A stretch of 64,000 bases of DNA from Alcanivorax sp. 24 (GTDB lineage Bacteria; Pseudomonadota; Gammaproteobacteria; Pseudomonadales; Alcanivoracaceae): NCBI RefSeq assembly GCF_004360225.1, contig NZ_SNUA01000017.1, forward strand, positions 1 through 64,000, in the 5' to 3' direction. Positions 39,756 through 48,482 of this stretch are shown piece after piece. A model generated the notes under the pieces. The model saw only the letters and a list, made by a program, of their open reading frames with translations. It was not told the DNA's origin and did not search any database. A program made the position numbers and the translations under genes. Within the stretch, counting starts at the first letter, position 1. Each line of letters starts with the position of its first letter.

Positions 39756-40402
39756 GGCTACGAAGCCGCCATGGAAAGCTTGCCGGCAAGCGAATGCGCA
39801 ATACCGAACGCCGTATTCGCTGGCAAGCCCGCTCCCACGGAAAGCCGCGCCACAAAGCCGCCGTGGGAAGCTTGCTGGCAAGCGAATGCGCAATACCGAA
39901 CGCCGTATTCGCTGGCAAGCCCGCTCCCACGGAAAGCCGCACCACAAAGCCACTGTGGGAAGCTTGCTGGCAAGCGAATGCGCAATACCGAACGCCGTAT
40001 TCGCTGGCAAGCCCGCTCCCACGGAAAGCCGCACCACAAAGCCGCCGTGGGAAGCTTGCTGGCAAGCGAATGCGCAGTACCGAACGCCGTATTCGCTGGC
40101 AAGCCCGCTCCCACGGAAAGCCGCGCCACAAAGCCGCCGTGGGAAGCTTGCTGGCAAGCGAATGCGCAATACCGAACGCCGTATTCGCTGGCAAGCCCGC
40201 TCCCACGGAAAGCCGCACCACAAAGCCACTGTGGGAAGCTTGCTGGCAAGCGAATGCGCAATACCGAACGCCGTATTCGCTGGCAAGCCCGCTCCCACGG
40301 AAAGCCGCACCACAAAGCCACTGTGGGAAGCTTGCTGGCAAGCGAATTGTTGTACCGGTTTGGGGGTAAAAGAATTCGCTTGCCAGCAAGCTTCCCACAA
40401 CA
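39756..40402. repeat. Tandem REP array 2: six 92-bp units
   Basis: The junction GAATGCGCAATACCGAACGC recurs at 39792, 39884, 39976, 40068, 40160 and 40252, and the next unit boundary is 40344, giving an exact 92-bp period. Each unit pairs CGTATTCGCTGGCAAGCCCG plus CTCCCACGG with GTGGGAAGCTTGCTGGCAAG. A closing inverted unit (GAATTCGCTTGCCAGCAAGC TTCCCAC) ends the array. The consensus unit has no stop codon in any of six frames. Confidence 0.95.
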
Positions 40403-40448
40403 ACGTCTAGCCAGTTGACGCAAGAACAGGAGTGTCGCCCGTTCTAGG

Positions 40449-40460
40449 CTGACCGGTCAG
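40449..40460. promoter_or_regulatory. Candidate TetR-type operator
   Basis: CTGACCGGTCAG, a perfect 12-bp palindrome 38 bp before the acyl-CoA ligase start. Palindromes with a GACCGGTC core are common operators of TetR-family regulators of acyl-CoA metabolism. No such regulator is in the window. Confidence 0.45.
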
Positions 40461-40498
40461 TCGAGCCAGCCCCTCCCCGCCAACAAGGAGAACCGATC

Positions 40499-42163
40499 AT
40501 GGCCAGCGAGCCGTCTCTGTTGAACAAAACCATTCCCGAGGTAGCCCGGAACGCGGCCGAGCAATGGCCGGACGGCGTCGCGCTGCGTTATCACGGAGAG
40601 TCGATCACCTTCGCCAAGCAGTACCAGAGGGCCTGCGCGCTGGCCAAGGGGCTGAGCAATCTGGGCATCGGGCCCGGCGATCACGTGGCCACGCTGATCG
40701 GCGGCCGGCCGGAATGGTTCTATCTATCCTACGCCATCACCCTGCTGGGGGCGGTGATCGTACCGATCAACGTGACATTCCGCCGCCAGGAACTGGAACA
40801 CGTTCTGCGCTGCGCCGACGTCAAGGCGCTGGTGACCATGGATGAGTTCCGCGACGTGGACTACCTGGCCCTGTTCTCCGAACTGCTGCCGGAACGGGTC
40901 GGCGCCGCGCCGGGTTTCCTGCACAGCCAACGCTTCCCCCATCTGAAAACCGTGGTAACGCTGAGCCCGGCGGGCAGCACCCACGACGGCTGTTTCGACT
41001 TCAACGACGTGATGCGTTCCGGCGCCCATGTGCGGCCAGCGGAAGTGGAAGCCTGGTTCGCCCGGCTCTCGCCCAGCGCGCCCTCCTATATTCTGTTCAC
41101 CTCCGGCAGCACCGCCTTTCCAAAACCAGCACTGCGCAGCCACGGCAGCAACGTCGCCATCGCCGGGCACCTTTACCAGTCCACCTTCCGCCTGCAACCC
41201 GGCGACCGCCAGCTCGGCATGTCGCCCTTCTACCACGTCGGCGGCTGCATCTACACCACCCTGGGCAACGCCCTGTTCGGCGCCACCACAGTGCTGATGG
41301 ACTACTTCGAAGCCGGCCACGCTCTGAAGCTGATCCGCGAGGAAGGCATCACCTGCATGGGCGGCTTCGATACTCACTACCGCGCCATGTCGGCGCACCC
41401 GGACTTCGCCGATACCGACGTCAGCAAGGTCGACCGCATCATGCTGGCCTGCGGCCCCGAGTGGTACGACAAAGTCCGTGAGCTGGGCTTTGGCCATACT
41501 TCCGTCACCCACCACTACGGTTTTACCGAAGGCACCTCGGTGGCGGTGCCGCCGGAAGAAAACGACGAAGTCGTGCGCAAGAACAGCAACGGCCGCCCCT
41601 TCCCCGGTTGTGAAGTAAAAATTGTGCACCCGGAAACCGGCCGCGAATGCGGCGCCGACGAGCCCGGAGAAATCTGCGTGCGCGGCTGGTCGCTGTTTCT
41701 CGGCTACTACAAGATGCCAAAGCAAACCGCCGGGAGCATGGACGACGAAGGCTTCTTCCACACCGGCGACTATGGTTGGAAAGACGCCGCCGGCAACGTG
41801 TATTACCGGGGCAGGTTCAAGCAGATGGTGAAAACCGGCGGCGAGAACGTGTCCCAGCGGGAAGTGGAAATGTTCCTGGAACAGCACCCGCACATCGCCA
41901 CCGTGCAAGTGGTCGGCGTCCCCGACGACCGCTGGGGTGAAGCGGTGACCGCGGTGGTGGAAACCCACCCCGGCAAGGAACTGGAACTGGAAACCCTGAA
42001 AACCTTCTGCAAGGAACGCATCGCCGGCTTCAAAATCCCCAAACACCTGGTACCGGTAACGCGGGAAGAATGGCCGATCACGCTCACCGGCAAGTTCGAC
42101 AAGCCGGCCCTGCGCACCCTGGCGATCCGCAAACTGGGACTGAACACCGGGGCCGCCTCATGA
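40499..42163 (+). CDS. AMP-dependent acyl-CoA synthetase
   Basis: 554 residues. The ATG at 40499 has AAGGAGAACC upstream. The adenylate-forming P-loop is SYILFTSGSTAFPKPALRSH near residue 200, followed by HHYGFTEGTSVAVPPEEN, then YYKMPKQTAGSMDDEGFFHT and GDYGWKD; the hinge YYRGRFKQMVKTGGENVSQR precedes the C-terminal lid. The lid's catalytic Lys lies in ITLTGKFDKPALR. It activates a carboxylic acid to its CoA thioester; chain type cannot be told from the sequence. First gene of a six-gene + strand unit, overlapping the thiolase start by ATGA. Confidence 0.92.
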   Translation: MASEPSLLNKTIPEVARNAAEQWPDGVALRYHGESITFAKQYQRACALAKGLSNLGIGPGDHVATLIGGRPEWFYLSYAITLLGAVIVPINVTFRRQELEHVLRCADVKALVTMDEFRDVDYLALFSELLPERVGAAPGFLHSQRFPHLKTVVTLSPAGSTHDGCFDFNDVMRSGAHVRPAEVEAWFARLSPSAPSYILFTSGSTAFPKPALRSHGSNVAIAGHLYQSTFRLQPGDRQLGMSPFYHVGGCIYTTLGNALFGATTVLMDYFEAGHALKLIREEGITCMGGFDTHYRAMSAHPDFADTDVSKVDRIMLACGPEWYDKVRELGFGHTSVTHHYGFTEGTSVAVPPEENDEVVRKNSNGRPFPGCEVKIVHPETGRECGADEPGEICVRGWSLFLGYYKMPKQTAGSMDDEGFFHTGDYGWKDAAGNVYYRGRFKQMVKTGGENVSQREVEMFLEQHPHIATVQVVGVPDDRWGEAVTAVVETHPGKELELETLKTFCKERIAGFKIPKHLVPVTREEWPITLTGKFDKPALRTLAIRKLGLNTGAAS

Positions 42164-43329
42164 GTGGCTATCAACCGGACACCGCCGCCATCGCCGGCAT
42201 CGGCGAAACCGAATACACCCGGGGCACCGACAAGAGCGGCCTGCAACTGCTGATGGAAGCCTCGCTGAAAGCCTGCGCCGACGCCGGCATCGAAAGCGGC
42301 GCCGTGGACGGCCTGGTAATGACCTCGCGAGTGGGCACCAACGAAGACTTCGTCGCCAGCCTCGGCATCACCGACCTGAAATTCCACGCCCACATCAAGA
42401 TCGGCGGCGCCAGCCCGGTGGCCGGGCTGCACCTCGCCTGCCACGCGGTGGCCTCGGGCATCGCCGAACGCGTGCTGGTCAGCGCTGGCCGCAACGCCTA
42501 CAGCAGCATGCGCCTGGGCGCCACCGACTCCGGTCCCCGGGTGGTCTGGCCCGGCGATGACATCCGCCGCAACCTGGAATACCCCTACGGCATGATCGCG
42601 CCGATGCAGTGGTACAGCCTGCACGCCAACCGCTGGTTCCATGAAACCAACGCCAGCCGCGAAGGCATGGCCACGGTGGCCTTGAACACCCGCCATCACG
42701 CCCATCTCAATCCACGCGCCTGGTTCCGCGATCGCCCCATGAGCCGGGAAGACTACGACGCCTCTCCGATGCTGGTGACGCCGTTCAAACTGCTCGACGT
42801 GTGCCTGGAAACCGACGGCGCCGCCGCCATCCTGGTGACCCGCGCCGACGCCGCGCGCCACGCCGGTGGCAAACCGCCGGTGTACGTGGCGGCCACCGCC
42901 GAAGGCCATCCGGACTCGCCGGACGACCTCAGCAACCGCCCGGACATTCTCGGCATGGGTATCGGCAAGGCGGCACCACGGGCGCTGGACATCGCCGGCA
43001 TCCACCTGGACGAGCTGGATTTCGCCGAGATCTACGACTGCTTCACCTTCATCGTACTGCGGCAGTTGGAGGAAATCGGCTTCTGCCAGCGTGGTGAAGC
43101 ACCGGACTTCGTCGCCAACGGCCGCATCGCCCTGGGTGGAGAACTACCACTGAACACCCACGGCGGGCTGCTCTCCCAGGCGCATATCTCCGGCATGAAC
43201 CACGTGGTGGAGGCGGTGCGTCAGCTGCGCGGCGACGCCGGCCAGGCCCAGGTGGCCGGCGCTCACCTTGGCCTGGTCACTGGCTACGGCGATTTCGGCG
43301 ACGGCGCCATCGCCATCCTGCATAACTAA
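42160..43329 (+). CDS. Thiolase-like protein (SCP2/lipid-transfer thiolase type)
   Basis: 389 residues from the ATG at 42160, which overlaps the ligase stop by 4 bp. IAGIGETEYTRGTDKSG opens the fold. GLHLACHAVASGIAERVLVS carries the Cys at the usual first-domain position. The C-terminal half has EIYDCFTFIVLRQLEEIGFC and NTHGGLLSQAHISGMNHVVE, where HGG and HxxG correspond to the GG...GHP(L/I)G thiolase site. Such proteins usually pair with a DUF35 Zn-ribbon/OB protein, which follows here. They act in side-chain or ring degradation by beta-oxidation-like steps. Substrate unknown. Confidence 0.88.
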   Translation: MSGYQPDTAAIAGIGETEYTRGTDKSGLQLLMEASLKACADAGIESGAVDGLVMTSRVGTNEDFVASLGITDLKFHAHIKIGGASPVAGLHLACHAVASGIAERVLVSAGRNAYSSMRLGATDSGPRVVWPGDDIRRNLEYPYGMIAPMQWYSLHANRWFHETNASREGMATVALNTRHHAHLNPRAWFRDRPMSREDYDASPMLVTPFKLLDVCLETDGAAAILVTRADAARHAGGKPPVYVAATAEGHPDSPDDLSNRPDILGMGIGKAAPRALDIAGIHLDELDFAEIYDCFTFIVLRQLEEIGFCQRGEAPDFVANGRIALGGELPLNTHGGLLSQAHISGMNHVVEAVRQLRGDAGQAQVAGAHLGLVTGYGDFGDGAIAILHN

Positions 43330-43355
43330 TGTTCACAGGACCCAACGAGGACACC

Positions 43356-43775
43356 ATGGGTAACCCCGTTCAACGCCCCCTGCCCGACGTCAACGACCCG
43401 CTTTATCAAATGCACTTTCAGGGCCTGAAAGACAATCAGCTGCGGGTGCAGCAGTGCGACGCCTGCGGTCAACGGCAATGGCCGCCCCGGGATCTGTGCA
43501 AACAGTGCCACGGTGATCGCTTCCACTGGCCGGTGATGCCGGATCAGGCGGTGGTCTACACCTACTCCGTGGTGTACCGCGCGCCGCACCCCTGGTTCAA
43601 GGACCACTTGCCCTACGCCATTGTCGTCGCCGAGCTGGAAAACGGTTTGCGGCTGCTCGGCAACGCCTTCGGCGAAGACGTGGAGAAGATTCAATGCGGC
43701 CAGCTCGTGCAGGCGCACTTCCAGCACGATGAGGACAGCGGTGTCTGCTTATTGCGGTGGGTGCCCACGTGCTGA
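43356..43775 (+). CDS. DUF35 Zn-ribbon/OB-fold protein
   Basis: 139 residues from the ATG at 43356, chosen for the GAGGACACC site; an earlier in-frame ATG at 43329 lacks one. The rubredoxin-like zinc ribbon is CDACGQRQWPPRDLCKQCHG (C..C...C..C). An OB-fold domain follows, starting at VVYTYSVVYRAPHPWF. Partners of this type bind thiolase-like proteins and may deliver the acyl-CoA substrate. It ends where a large REP array begins, which separates it from the TRAP genes. Confidence 0.88.
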   Translation: MGNPVQRPLPDVNDPLYQMHFQGLKDNQLRVQQCDACGQRQWPPRDLCKQCHGDRFHWPVMPDQAVVYTYSVVYRAPHPWFKDHLPYAIVVAELENGLRLLGNAFGEDVEKIQCGQLVQAHFQHDEDSGVCLLRWVPTC

Positions 43776-43790
43776 TCGCCCCCTGCAAGC

Positions 43791-44815
43791 GAATGGGGCA
43801 ACGCCGAAGGCCGGAATTCGCCAGCAAGCTGGTCTCCCACGGATCGTGCCACGAAGCCGCTGTGGGAAGCTTGCTGGCAAGCGAATGGGGCAACGCCGGA
43901 GGCCGTATTCGCCAGCAAGCTGGTCTCCCACGGATCGTGCTACGAAGCCGCCGTGGGAAGCTTGCTGGCAAGCGAATGGGGCAACGCCGGAGGCCGTATT
44001 CGCCAGCAAGCTGGTCTCCCACGGATCGTGCTACGAAGCCGCCGCGGGAAGCTTGCTGGCAAGCGAATGGGGCAACCCCGAAGGCCGTATTCGCCAGCGA
44101 GCTGGTCTCCCACGGATCGTGCCACAAAGCCGCTGCGGGAAGCTTGCTGGCAAGCGAATGGGGCAACCCCGAAGGCCGTATTCGCCAGCAAGCTGGTCTC
44201 CCACGGATCGTGCCACGAAGCCGCTGTGGGAAGCTTGCTGGCAAGCGAATGGGGCAACCCCGAAGGCCGTATTCGCCAGCAAGCTGGTCTCCCACGGATC
44301 GTGCCACGAAGCCGCTGTGGGAAGCTTGCTGGCAAGCGAATGGGGCAACGCCGGAGGCCGTATTCGCCAGCAAGCTGGTCTCCCACAGATCGTGCCACAA
44401 AGCCGCTGTGGGAAGCTTGCTGGCAAGCGAATGGGGCAACGGCGGAGGCCGTATTCGCCAGCAAGCTGGTCTCCCACAGATCGTGCCACGAAGCCGCTGT
44501 GGGAAGCTTGCTGGCAAGCGAATGGGGCAACCCCGAACGCCGTATTCGCCAGCAAGCTGGTCTCCCACAGATCGTGCCACGAAGCCGCCGTGGGAAGCTT
44601 GCTGGCAAGCGAATGGGGCAACCCCGAAGGCCGTATTCGCCAGCAAGCTGGTCTCCCGCAGATCGTGCTACGGAGCCGCTGCGGGAAGCTTGCTGGCAAG
44701 CGAATGGGGCAACGGCGGAGGCCGTATTCGCCAGCAAGCTGGTCTCCCACGGATCGCGCCACGAAGCCGCTGTGGGAAGCTTGCTGGCAAGCGAATTACC
44801 AACGGGCGGGGAAAA
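43791..44815. repeat. Tandem REP array 3: eleven 91/92-bp units
   Basis: GAATGGGGCAAC recurs at 43791, then 43883 (92 bp), then every 91 bp (43974, 44065, 44156, 44247, 44338, 44429, 44520, 44611, 44702), ending at 44793. Each unit has CGTATTCGCCAGCAAGCTGG, TCTCCCACGGATCGTGCCAC and GAAGCCGCTGTGGGAAGCTT GCTGGCAAGC, i.e. two REP stems in inverted orientation. The consensus has no TAA/TAG/TGA in either strand, although a few units carry GCTACG, a minus-strand TAG. The array splits the ligase-thiolase genes from the TRAP genes. Confidence 0.96.
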
Positions 44816-44928
44816 CAATTCGCGGCCAAGCAGAGCGCCGCCCGGGCCTCTTCCCACAGCGACTTCGTAGGCAGAACAAAGCGAATCAACCAACGCCATT
44901 CCTAAAACAACGAATCCAGGAGTGTTCC
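44816..44928. other. Leader of the TRAP operon
   Basis: Contains a decayed REP (AATTCGCGGCCAAGCAGAGC, then TCTTCCCACAGCGACTTCG) related to 49207-49303, then CCAGGAGTG as ribosome binding site for the gene starting at 44929. Confidence 0.5.
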
Positions 44929-46065
44929 ATGAGTCCGATCAAAACAACACTGGCCGCCATCACCGCGATCACCCTGTTCACCCTTTCCGGCTGTTCCGGC
45001 GAAGCCGGTAACGCCCCCGGCGCCGACACCGAGAAAAGCGCCGAAAAGTCCCAGGAAACCTTCAACTGGAAAATGGTCAGCACCTGGAGCGACACCTCCA
45101 GCTCCGGTGAATACGAACAGGAGTTCGTTAATCTGGTGGACGAACTCAGCAATGGCCGCCTGAAAATCAAACGGTATTCGCAGGGCCAGCTGGTCAGCCC
45201 CACCCAAGTGCTCGACACGGTCAGCAAGGGCACCGTGCAGGCCGGCGGCGACTGGCCCAACTACTGGTCCGGCAAGAATACCGCCTTCGACCTGCTTGGC
45301 TCTCACGTAATGGGCTTCAGCGGCTTTGATTTCTTCCAGTGGATCTACGCCGCCGGCGGCCTGGAGCAGTACAACCGCATCTACGGCCAGTTCAACACCG
45401 TCTACTTCCCGATCACCACCCTGGGCACCGAATCCGGCATCCGCTCCAACGTGCCGATCCGCGGACTGGAAGACTACAAAGGGCTGAAAGTGCGTATCGC
45501 CGGCCTGATCCAGACCCGGGTGATGACCGAACTGGGCGCGTCACCGGTGTCCATCGGTGTCTATGACGTTTACGAAGCATTGCAACGGGGCGTGGTGGAC
45601 GCCGGCGAAGTGGGCGGCCCGGACTCCGACGAAATCCTGCACCTGCAGGACGTCACCAAATACTGGTCCACCCCGGGCTGGCACCAGAGCGCGGCGGTCT
45701 ACGGCATCGCCATTAATAAGGACGCCTGGAACGAACTGCCCGAGGACCTGCAAAACATCATCGCCACCGCCAGCGAAGCGATCATGGCGCGCTCCACCGC
45801 CAACCGCAATTACGACGATGGCGTCGCCGCGCAGCGCTTCGAGGACGAATACGGCATCGAAGTAAACCAGATGCCGGACCAGGACCTGAAAACCATCGAA
45901 GGCATCGTCAACAAGGCGGTACGCGACATCGCCGCCAAGAACCCGGACTTCCAGGAAGTGCTGGAAAGCCAGCAAGCCTACCTCAAAGCCTACGCGCCCT
46001 ACCGCCGCATGCAGGGCCCCTGGAGCTTCGGCACCAATGACCTCAACGGCTACCGGCTGGATTGA
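44929..46065 (+). CDS. TRAP transporter substrate-binding lipoprotein (DctP family)
   Basis: 378 residues from the ATG at 44929 after CCAGGAGTG. The frame is open far upstream only because the REP array lacks stops. The N-terminus MSPIKTTLAAITAITLFTLS ends in a lipobox LSGC, so the mature protein is probably an anchored lipoprotein with an acidic linker (GADTEKSAEKSQE). Family blocks are NGRLKIKRYSQGQLVSPTQV, LEDYKGLKVRIAGLIQTRVM (the Arg that binds a carboxylate) and VDAGEVGGPDSDEILHLQDV. It captures an organic acid in the periplasm for the DctQM permease. The neighbouring acyl-CoA ligase suggests the same acid is activated after uptake. Confidence 0.9.
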   Translation: MSPIKTTLAAITAITLFTLSGCSGEAGNAPGADTEKSAEKSQETFNWKMVSTWSDTSSSGEYEQEFVNLVDELSNGRLKIKRYSQGQLVSPTQVLDTVSKGTVQAGGDWPNYWSGKNTAFDLLGSHVMGFSGFDFFQWIYAAGGLEQYNRIYGQFNTVYFPITTLGTESGIRSNVPIRGLEDYKGLKVRIAGLIQTRVMTELGASPVSIGVYDVYEALQRGVVDAGEVGGPDSDEILHLQDVTKYWSTPGWHQSAAVYGIAINKDAWNELPEDLQNIIATASEAIMARSTANRNYDDGVAAQRFEDEYGIEVNQMPDQDLKTIEGIVNKAVRDIAAKNPDFQEVLESQQAYLKAYAPYRRMQGPWSFGTNDLNGYRLD

Positions 46066-46067
46066 TC

Positions 46068-46598
46068 ATGCAGGCCTTACGCCACCTCACCCGTATTCTC
46101 GACGGCATCAGCGACTGGGTCGGCCGCATCGGCGCCTGGTCGGTGCTGGCGATGATGCTGGTCACCGTGTTCGAAGTGGTCAGCCGCCGGGTCTTCAACG
46201 CCCCCGGCATCTGGGCCTTCGAGACCATCACCATGCTGTTCGGCTTTCACTTCATGATCGTCGCCGCCTACGCCCTGCTGCATCGCAGCATCGTCTCCGT
46301 GGACCTGCTCTACACCCACCTTGGCCGGCGCGCGCAAGCGCTGCTCAGCATCGTCAGCTACCTGGTGCTGTTCTTCCCGTTCGTGATCACCGTGGCGGTC
46401 CACGGCATCGGCTTCACCGAGTATTCCTGGTCCATGGGTGAAACCAGCAACACCGCCTTCGCACCGCCGCTGTATCCATTCAAAGCAGTGATCCCGGTCT
46501 GCTTTACCCTGCTGGCGCTACAAGGCCTCTCGGAAACCCTCAAACACCTTCTGGTACTGATCGAAGGCGGCGACCAACCGGAGGCGCAACATGAATGA
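46068..46598 (+). CDS. TRAP transporter small permease (DctQ)
   Basis: 176 residues from the ATG at 46068. Four hydrophobic segments: WSVLAMMLVTVFEVVSR, FGFHFMIVAAYALLHR, ALLSIVSYLVLFFPFVITVAV and AVIPVCFTLLALQGLSETLK. VSRRVFNAPGIWAFE matches the DctQ pattern with conserved Arg and Trp after the first helix. It is the small membrane subunit that pairs with DctM. It overlaps the DctM start by 8 bp. Confidence 0.92.
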   Translation: MQALRHLTRILDGISDWVGRIGAWSVLAMMLVTVFEVVSRRVFNAPGIWAFETITMLFGFHFMIVAAYALLHRSIVSVDLLYTHLGRRAQALLSIVSYLVLFFPFVITVAVHGIGFTEYSWSMGETSNTAFAPPLYPFKAVIPVCFTLLALQGLSETLKHLLVLIEGGDQPEAQHE

Positions 46599-47913
46599 AG
46601 TCTGGATCATCGCCGGCATGTTCGCCGCGCTGCTGCTGGGCATCGCCAGCGGCCACCCGATCGCCTTCGTGTTCGGCGGCATCGCCATGCTGTTCGGCCT
46701 CACCAGTTGGGGCACCGGCATCATCGACATTTTTGTCAGCGCCGTGTTCTCCACCATGAACAACTACACCCTGGTGGCGATCCCGCTGTTCACCCTGATG
46801 GCCAACTTCCTGTCGCGATCGGCGGTGGCGGAAGGTCTGTTCGAATCCCTGCGCTACCTGCTGGGCCCGGTGCGCGGCGGTCTGGCCGTGGCGGTGATCG
46901 TGGTCTCCACCATCTTCGCCGCCACCACCGGCATCGTCGGTGCCTCGGTGGTGACCATGGGTCTGCTGGCCGCCCCGGTGCTGGAAAAATACGGCTACCG
47001 CAAGGAGATCTCCGCCGGGGTGATCACCGCCGGCGGCACCCTTGGCGTACTGATCCCGCCCAGCATCATGCTGATCGTCATGGGCAATGAAGCGGAGCTG
47101 TCGGTGGGCAAGCTGTTCCTGGCCGCTATCGTGCCAGGGCTGCTGTTGTCACTGTGCTACGTGTTGTACGTGCTGGGGCTGTGCTGGCGCTACCCGGAAC
47201 GGGGCCCCGCGCTCAGCGCGGAAGAAGCCGCCGCCATGCCGATTGCCAAACGCATCAGCGGCGCGCTGGTCAATCTGGTGCCGCCGGTGATTCTGGTGGC
47301 GGCGGTGCTCGGCTCGATCTTTTCCGGCTGGGCCACCCCCACCGAAGCCTCCGGCGTCGGCGCCTTTGTCGCCCTGCTGATGACCGTCGCCTACGGCCGC
47401 TTCAGCCTCACCATGCTCAAGGAATCGGTGCAGGAAACCGCCAAGATCACCGCCATGGCGATGGTCACCATCGTCGGCGCGGTGTGCTTCACCGCCCTGT
47501 TCCACAGCATGGACGGCGACCAGATCATCGTCGATTTCGTCAGCCATCTGAACCTGAATAAATGGGGCGTGTACATGGTGATCATGCTGCTCACCTTCGT
47601 CCTCGGCGCCTTCATCGACTGGATCGCCATCGTGCTGATCCTGTTCCCGATCTTCCTGCCGCTGATCCGGCAATACGATCTGGACCCGCTGTGGGTGATC
47701 ACCTGCGTGGCGGTGATGCTGCAGACCGCCTTCCTGACCCCGCCGGTGGGCGGCAGCCTGTTCTATTTCAAAGGCGTGGCGCCGCCGGGCATGCAATGGG
47801 GCCACATCCTGCGCGGCGCCCTGCCCTTCGTGGCAGTGATGCTGGTGGTCGTGGTATTGATTTCCCTGTTCCCGCAACTGGTGCTGTGGCTGCCCGGGCA
47901 GGCGAAGTTCTGA
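46591..47913 (+). CDS. TRAP transporter large permease (DctM)
   Basis: 440 residues with about twelve membrane segments. ALLLGIASGHPIAFVFGGIA opens the protein; YTLVAIPLFTLMANFLSRSA and TAGGTLGVLIPPSIMLIVMG are the paired re-entrant signatures of DctM/YiaN proteins; TAFLTPPVGGSLFYFKGVAP is the second. It is the sodium-coupled transport subunit for the substrate captured by the upstream lipoprotein. The start overlaps the end of DctQ, and the operon ends here. Confidence 0.95.
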   Translation: MNEVWIIAGMFAALLLGIASGHPIAFVFGGIAMLFGLTSWGTGIIDIFVSAVFSTMNNYTLVAIPLFTLMANFLSRSAVAEGLFESLRYLLGPVRGGLAVAVIVVSTIFAATTGIVGASVVTMGLLAAPVLEKYGYRKEISAGVITAGGTLGVLIPPSIMLIVMGNEAELSVGKLFLAAIVPGLLLSLCYVLYVLGLCWRYPERGPALSAEEAAAMPIAKRISGALVNLVPPVILVAAVLGSIFSGWATPTEASGVGAFVALLMTVAYGRFSLTMLKESVQETAKITAMAMVTIVGAVCFTALFHSMDGDQIIVDFVSHLNLNKWGVYMVIMLLTFVLGAFIDWIAIVLILFPIFLPLIRQYDLDPLWVITCVAVMLQTAFLTPPVGGSLFYFKGVAPPGMQWGHILRGALPFVAVMLVVVVLISLFPQLVLWLPGQAKF

Positions 47914-47952
47914 CCGCTTCGGTCGCCACCAGGGAGGCTCCCGCATCGGCCT

Positions 47953-48024
47953 GTCAACCCCGCTGCAGGAGCCTGCCCTGCAGGCGAAATTTCTTTCATT
48001 CGCTTGCCAACAAGCTTGCCCCAC
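47953..48024. repeat. REP units after the TRAP operon
   Basis: GCAGGAGCCTGCCCTGCAGG CGAAA followed by TTCGCTTGCCAACAAGCTTG CCCCACA: two degenerate REP stems between convergent genes. Confidence 0.7.
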
Positions 48025-48030
48025 AAGGGA

Positions 48031-48387
48031 TCAGCCGTTCCGACTGTGGTGGATATACAGATAAATCAAACCGATGGGCGCAATGAAAATCGCCAGAAAC
48101 CAGCAGAACATCATGGTGACCAGCTTGAAGAACAGCAGCAGGAAGGCGTTCACCAGGAACACGTTGTCGCCGAAGATGAACCCCACCACGCTCTCGTAAA
48201 CGAAACGGGCATACGGATACAGCAGGGTATTGACCACACAGACCGCCACCACCGCCAGGGTGATCGGCCTGCCCGTCTCCATCGTCATGAAGATATAGAT
48301 GGCGGGAAAGATCAGAGCGAATACGAAATGACGGAAATAGTACTGGAGATTAAGACCACCAAAGGTCTTGGCAAGAACAGGATGCAT
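48031..48387 (-). CDS. Small membrane protein of unknown function
   Basis: 118 residues with three hydrophobic segments: FALIFPAIYIFMTM, ITLAVVAVCVVNTLLYPYARF and the long FLLLFFKLVTMMFCWFLAIF-IAPIGLIYLYIH. A short N-terminal polar part (HPVLAKTFGGLNLQYYFRH) precedes them. No catalytic motif is visible. It is alone, convergent with the TRAP operon, and separated from the next feature by about 95 bp. I do not recognise it beyond an inner-membrane protein. Confidence 0.75.
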   Translation of the reverse strand: MHPVLAKTFGGLNLQYYFRHFVFALIFPAIYIFMTMETGRPITLAVVAVCVVNTLLYPYARFVYESVVGFIFGDNVFLVNAFLLLFFKLVTMMFCWFLAIFIAPIGLIYLYIHHSRNG

Positions 48388-48482
48388 GATAGTCCCTTAC
48401 AACACGCCTGAAGCACATAAGTCCGCGGAAAATAACGCACGCATGATATAGCCACGCCCCACGGACGACAACAGGCGCCCAC

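Noticed and set aside
40724-43005. Long minus-strand ORFs (about 400-440 codons) opposite the acyl-CoA ligase and thiolase
   Set aside because: Shadows of strongly supported + strand genes; His/Gly/Val-rich composition typical of antisense frames.
38041-44815. CRISPR array
   Set aside because: The whole unit is conserved, there are no unique spacers of constant length, the repeats are double REP hairpins, and there are no cas genes.
43757-44905. Several 240-380-codon ORFs on both strands across 43.6-44.9 kb, and similar ones at 37.9-38.9 and 39.5-40.4 kb
   Set aside because: All are readings of REP arrays in different frames, with no start signals or family resemblance.
43621-46065. An 814-codon + strand ORF running from the DUF35 gene through the REP array into the TRAP receptor
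   Set aside because: Only the last 378 codons look like protein. The rest is translated repeat, open because the unit has no stops. A good ribosome binding site and lipoprotein start lie at 44929.
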